Shown: positions 16,523 to 17,470 of the stretch, piece after piece
Position numbering within the stretch: position 1 is the stretch's first letter
Layout: every line of letters starts with the position of its first letter
Assembly (NCBI GenBank): GCA_027596075.1
Contig: JADGJC010000559.1
Location: forward strand, 1 to 17,470
DNA length: 17,470 bases
Reading direction: 5' to 3'
Source: Rhizophlyctis rosea
Taxonomy: Eukaryota > Chytridiomycota > Chytridiomycetes > Rhizophlyctidales > Rhizophlyctidaceae
Made by a program: the position numbers and the translations under genes
Notes under the pieces: model-generated
Told to the model about the DNA's origin: nothing
What the model saw: the letters and a program-made list of their open reading frames with translations, nothing else
Database searches by the model: none

Positions 16523-16753
16523 TGTTAAGGGAAAAACCAGCTCAACTAGCGTAATAGGACTCGTAAAAGCCATACGATACCATGAGTATATGTGTAAACA
16601 ATTGTATTTAACTTGTATATGTGATCCGCCTAAGTCCGGATCATGAAAAAGAAAATCCTGATGATCGCGTGGCTTGGACGATCGCTGATCTGATATCTGA
16701 TCTAGCCTAGCTTTCCTAGCTATATGCGGCAGTACTATATGTCACTACTAACA
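16523..16753 (-). mobile_element. Probable LTR of a retrotransposon, minus orientation
   Basis: The segment begins TGTTA and ends TAACA, the inverted termini typical of LTRs. On the minus strand the TGTTAGTAGTGAC end is preceded by GAGTGGGGG, a polypurine tract as expected just before a 3' LTR. Its 231 bp length and AT-rich interior fit small fungal LTRs. The bases just outside (AGGTC and CCCCC) do not match, so it is not a simple solo LTR with a 5 bp target duplication. A second LTR is not in the window. Which superfamily it belongs to is unclear; Copia-like is a guess from size and termini. Confidence 0.45.
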
Positions 16754-17291
16754 CCCCCACTCAGATGGTACAAGGCAGATCTGCAATGAGAAATTTCCGC
16801 TAGTGCCAAAGTCGCAAGAACAAGGCGAAACTACAAACCGAGCTAAGGTTTGAAACCCAACGCGTGCAAAACACAAAAAAGGCACGTCGCGGAAAACCAA
16901 ACTAAAACATGAAACACCCGCAACCCGGGGGCATTCCCATGCCGATCGCTGGTAAGGGGCGAATAAGAAAAGAACCTAGCTGAAAGGAAGCTACGTAACC
17001 GATGGCAACTGACAAAGTGTCAACTTGCTAATACCGTCTAACTGCTAACTACGAAGTACCGCAGATACTGCCTCAGAACGCCGATTACGTCAACGGGTTG
17101 CTAGGGAGAGCTCTTGAGTTCACTTGCATCATCTGCATCAAAACCGCCCAAGATGGAGGAGCCGCAACGCACAAGGAGGGCGACATCCACACCGATACCC
17201 AAGACCACCCCGCTTCTGCCTAAGTGGAGTTGACCACTGTCCACACCACTCAACCCCCACATATCACCATGACAGCAACCCAAACCAAAGG
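16754..17291. other. Possible degraded interior next to the LTR; no intact ORF
   Basis: If the LTR is a 3' LTR on the minus strand, this should be element interior. Minus-strand frames are all short; the longest, 17101-17283 (MGCCHGDMWGLSGVDSGQL), is Gly/Leu-rich and shows no integrase, reverse transcriptase or RNase H motif. The plus strand shows nothing better. Confidence 0.3.
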
Positions 17292-17470
17292 TGCTGGTCT
17301 AATAGACCTGCGTGAAGCAATATACACTCAAATGAACACGATGTTAACTGTTTGAATGTATATTGAGATAATTGAATAATGCACATAACACGTACACGCA
17401 CACGCACATAGGTACCACCCAAGGTGGCACAGGTGCGACAGAAAAACACGTAAGCGATCGACGTGATTAC
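17292..17470. repeat. Dispersed ~190 bp repeat, copy 2, cut by the window edge
   Basis: This is the direct-repeat partner of 987-1175, beginning with the same palindrome (17296-17308) and still matching at the last base of the window. It lacks a GTAA and several short blocks present in copy 1. Sequence before the shared start is unrelated between the copies, so the left boundary of the repeat is real. Confidence 0.85.

Noticed and set aside
1..17470. tRNA or rRNA genes
   Set aside because: I looked for T-arm GTTCRA blocks with matching acceptor stems and for conserved rRNA segments and found none that hold up.

Overview
The window looks like a subtelomeric stretch of a eukaryotic, most likely fungal, chromosome. 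It has GT-AG introns of 65-118 nt, CCAAT, TATA and CACGTG promoter motifs, degenerate CCCTAA telomere-type repeats, and one confidently recognised host gene, a CDCA7-like zf-4CXXC_R1 protein spread over six short exons. There are no bacterial-style operons and no rRNA, tRNA or CRISPR signals. The species cannot be named from the sequence; a fungus is an inference.

Layout. 1-158 (-): the N-terminus of a host-like gene running off the left edge. 159-986: no convincing gene. 987-1175: first copy of a dispersed ~190 bp repeat whose second copy closes the window (17292-17470). 1329-1984 (+): a broken coiled-coil ORF. 2526-3170 (+): an unrecognised ORF. 3187-4683 (+): a DEAH-box SF2 helicase with an N-terminal chromodomain-like segment, cut off before helicase motifs V and VI. 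4669-5081: degenerate telomere-like tract with ~53 bp satellite units. 5197-8062 (+): a PIF1-type SF1B helicase running into a zinc-ribbon-like segment and a probable GIY-YIG nuclease domain, broken by one TAG and two single-base frameshifts. 8132-9583 (-): a tyrosine recombinase (YR) with a C-terminal SANT/Myb-like domain, broken by one in-frame TAG and carrying an internal 120 bp tandem duplication. 9581-11085 (-): an acidic linker ORF and an alpha-helical ORF that may be the upstream part of the same YR protein. 11450-11877 (-): a broken Cys-rich zinc-binding ORF. 12014-13057 (+): an unrecognised gene with one intron and one A-run frameshift. 13166-14356 (-): the intact CDCA7-like gene. 14.4-16.5 kb: only weak ORFs and a promoter-like patch. 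16523-16753: a probable LTR with a neighbouring polypurine tract. 17292-17470: repeat copy 2.

Interpretation. The block from about 2.5 to 11.1 kb carries a chromodomain helicase, a PIF1/GIY-YIG protein and a tyrosine recombinase. This looks like the decayed gene set of a large mobile element that integrates by a YR and lives in telomere-proximal heterochromatin. The PIF1-GIY-YIG architecture and the chromodomain helicase beside telomere repeats do not match an element class I can name. The many stops and frameshifts, several at mononucleotide runs, contrast with the clean CDCA7-like gene. They point to pseudogenisation, although homopolymer sequencing error and TAG recoding must be excluded. 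CDCA7-family proteins act with HELLS-type remodellers in maintaining DNA methylation, so an adjacent copy in silenced repeat-rich DNA is suggestive, but no functional link can be shown from sequence alone.
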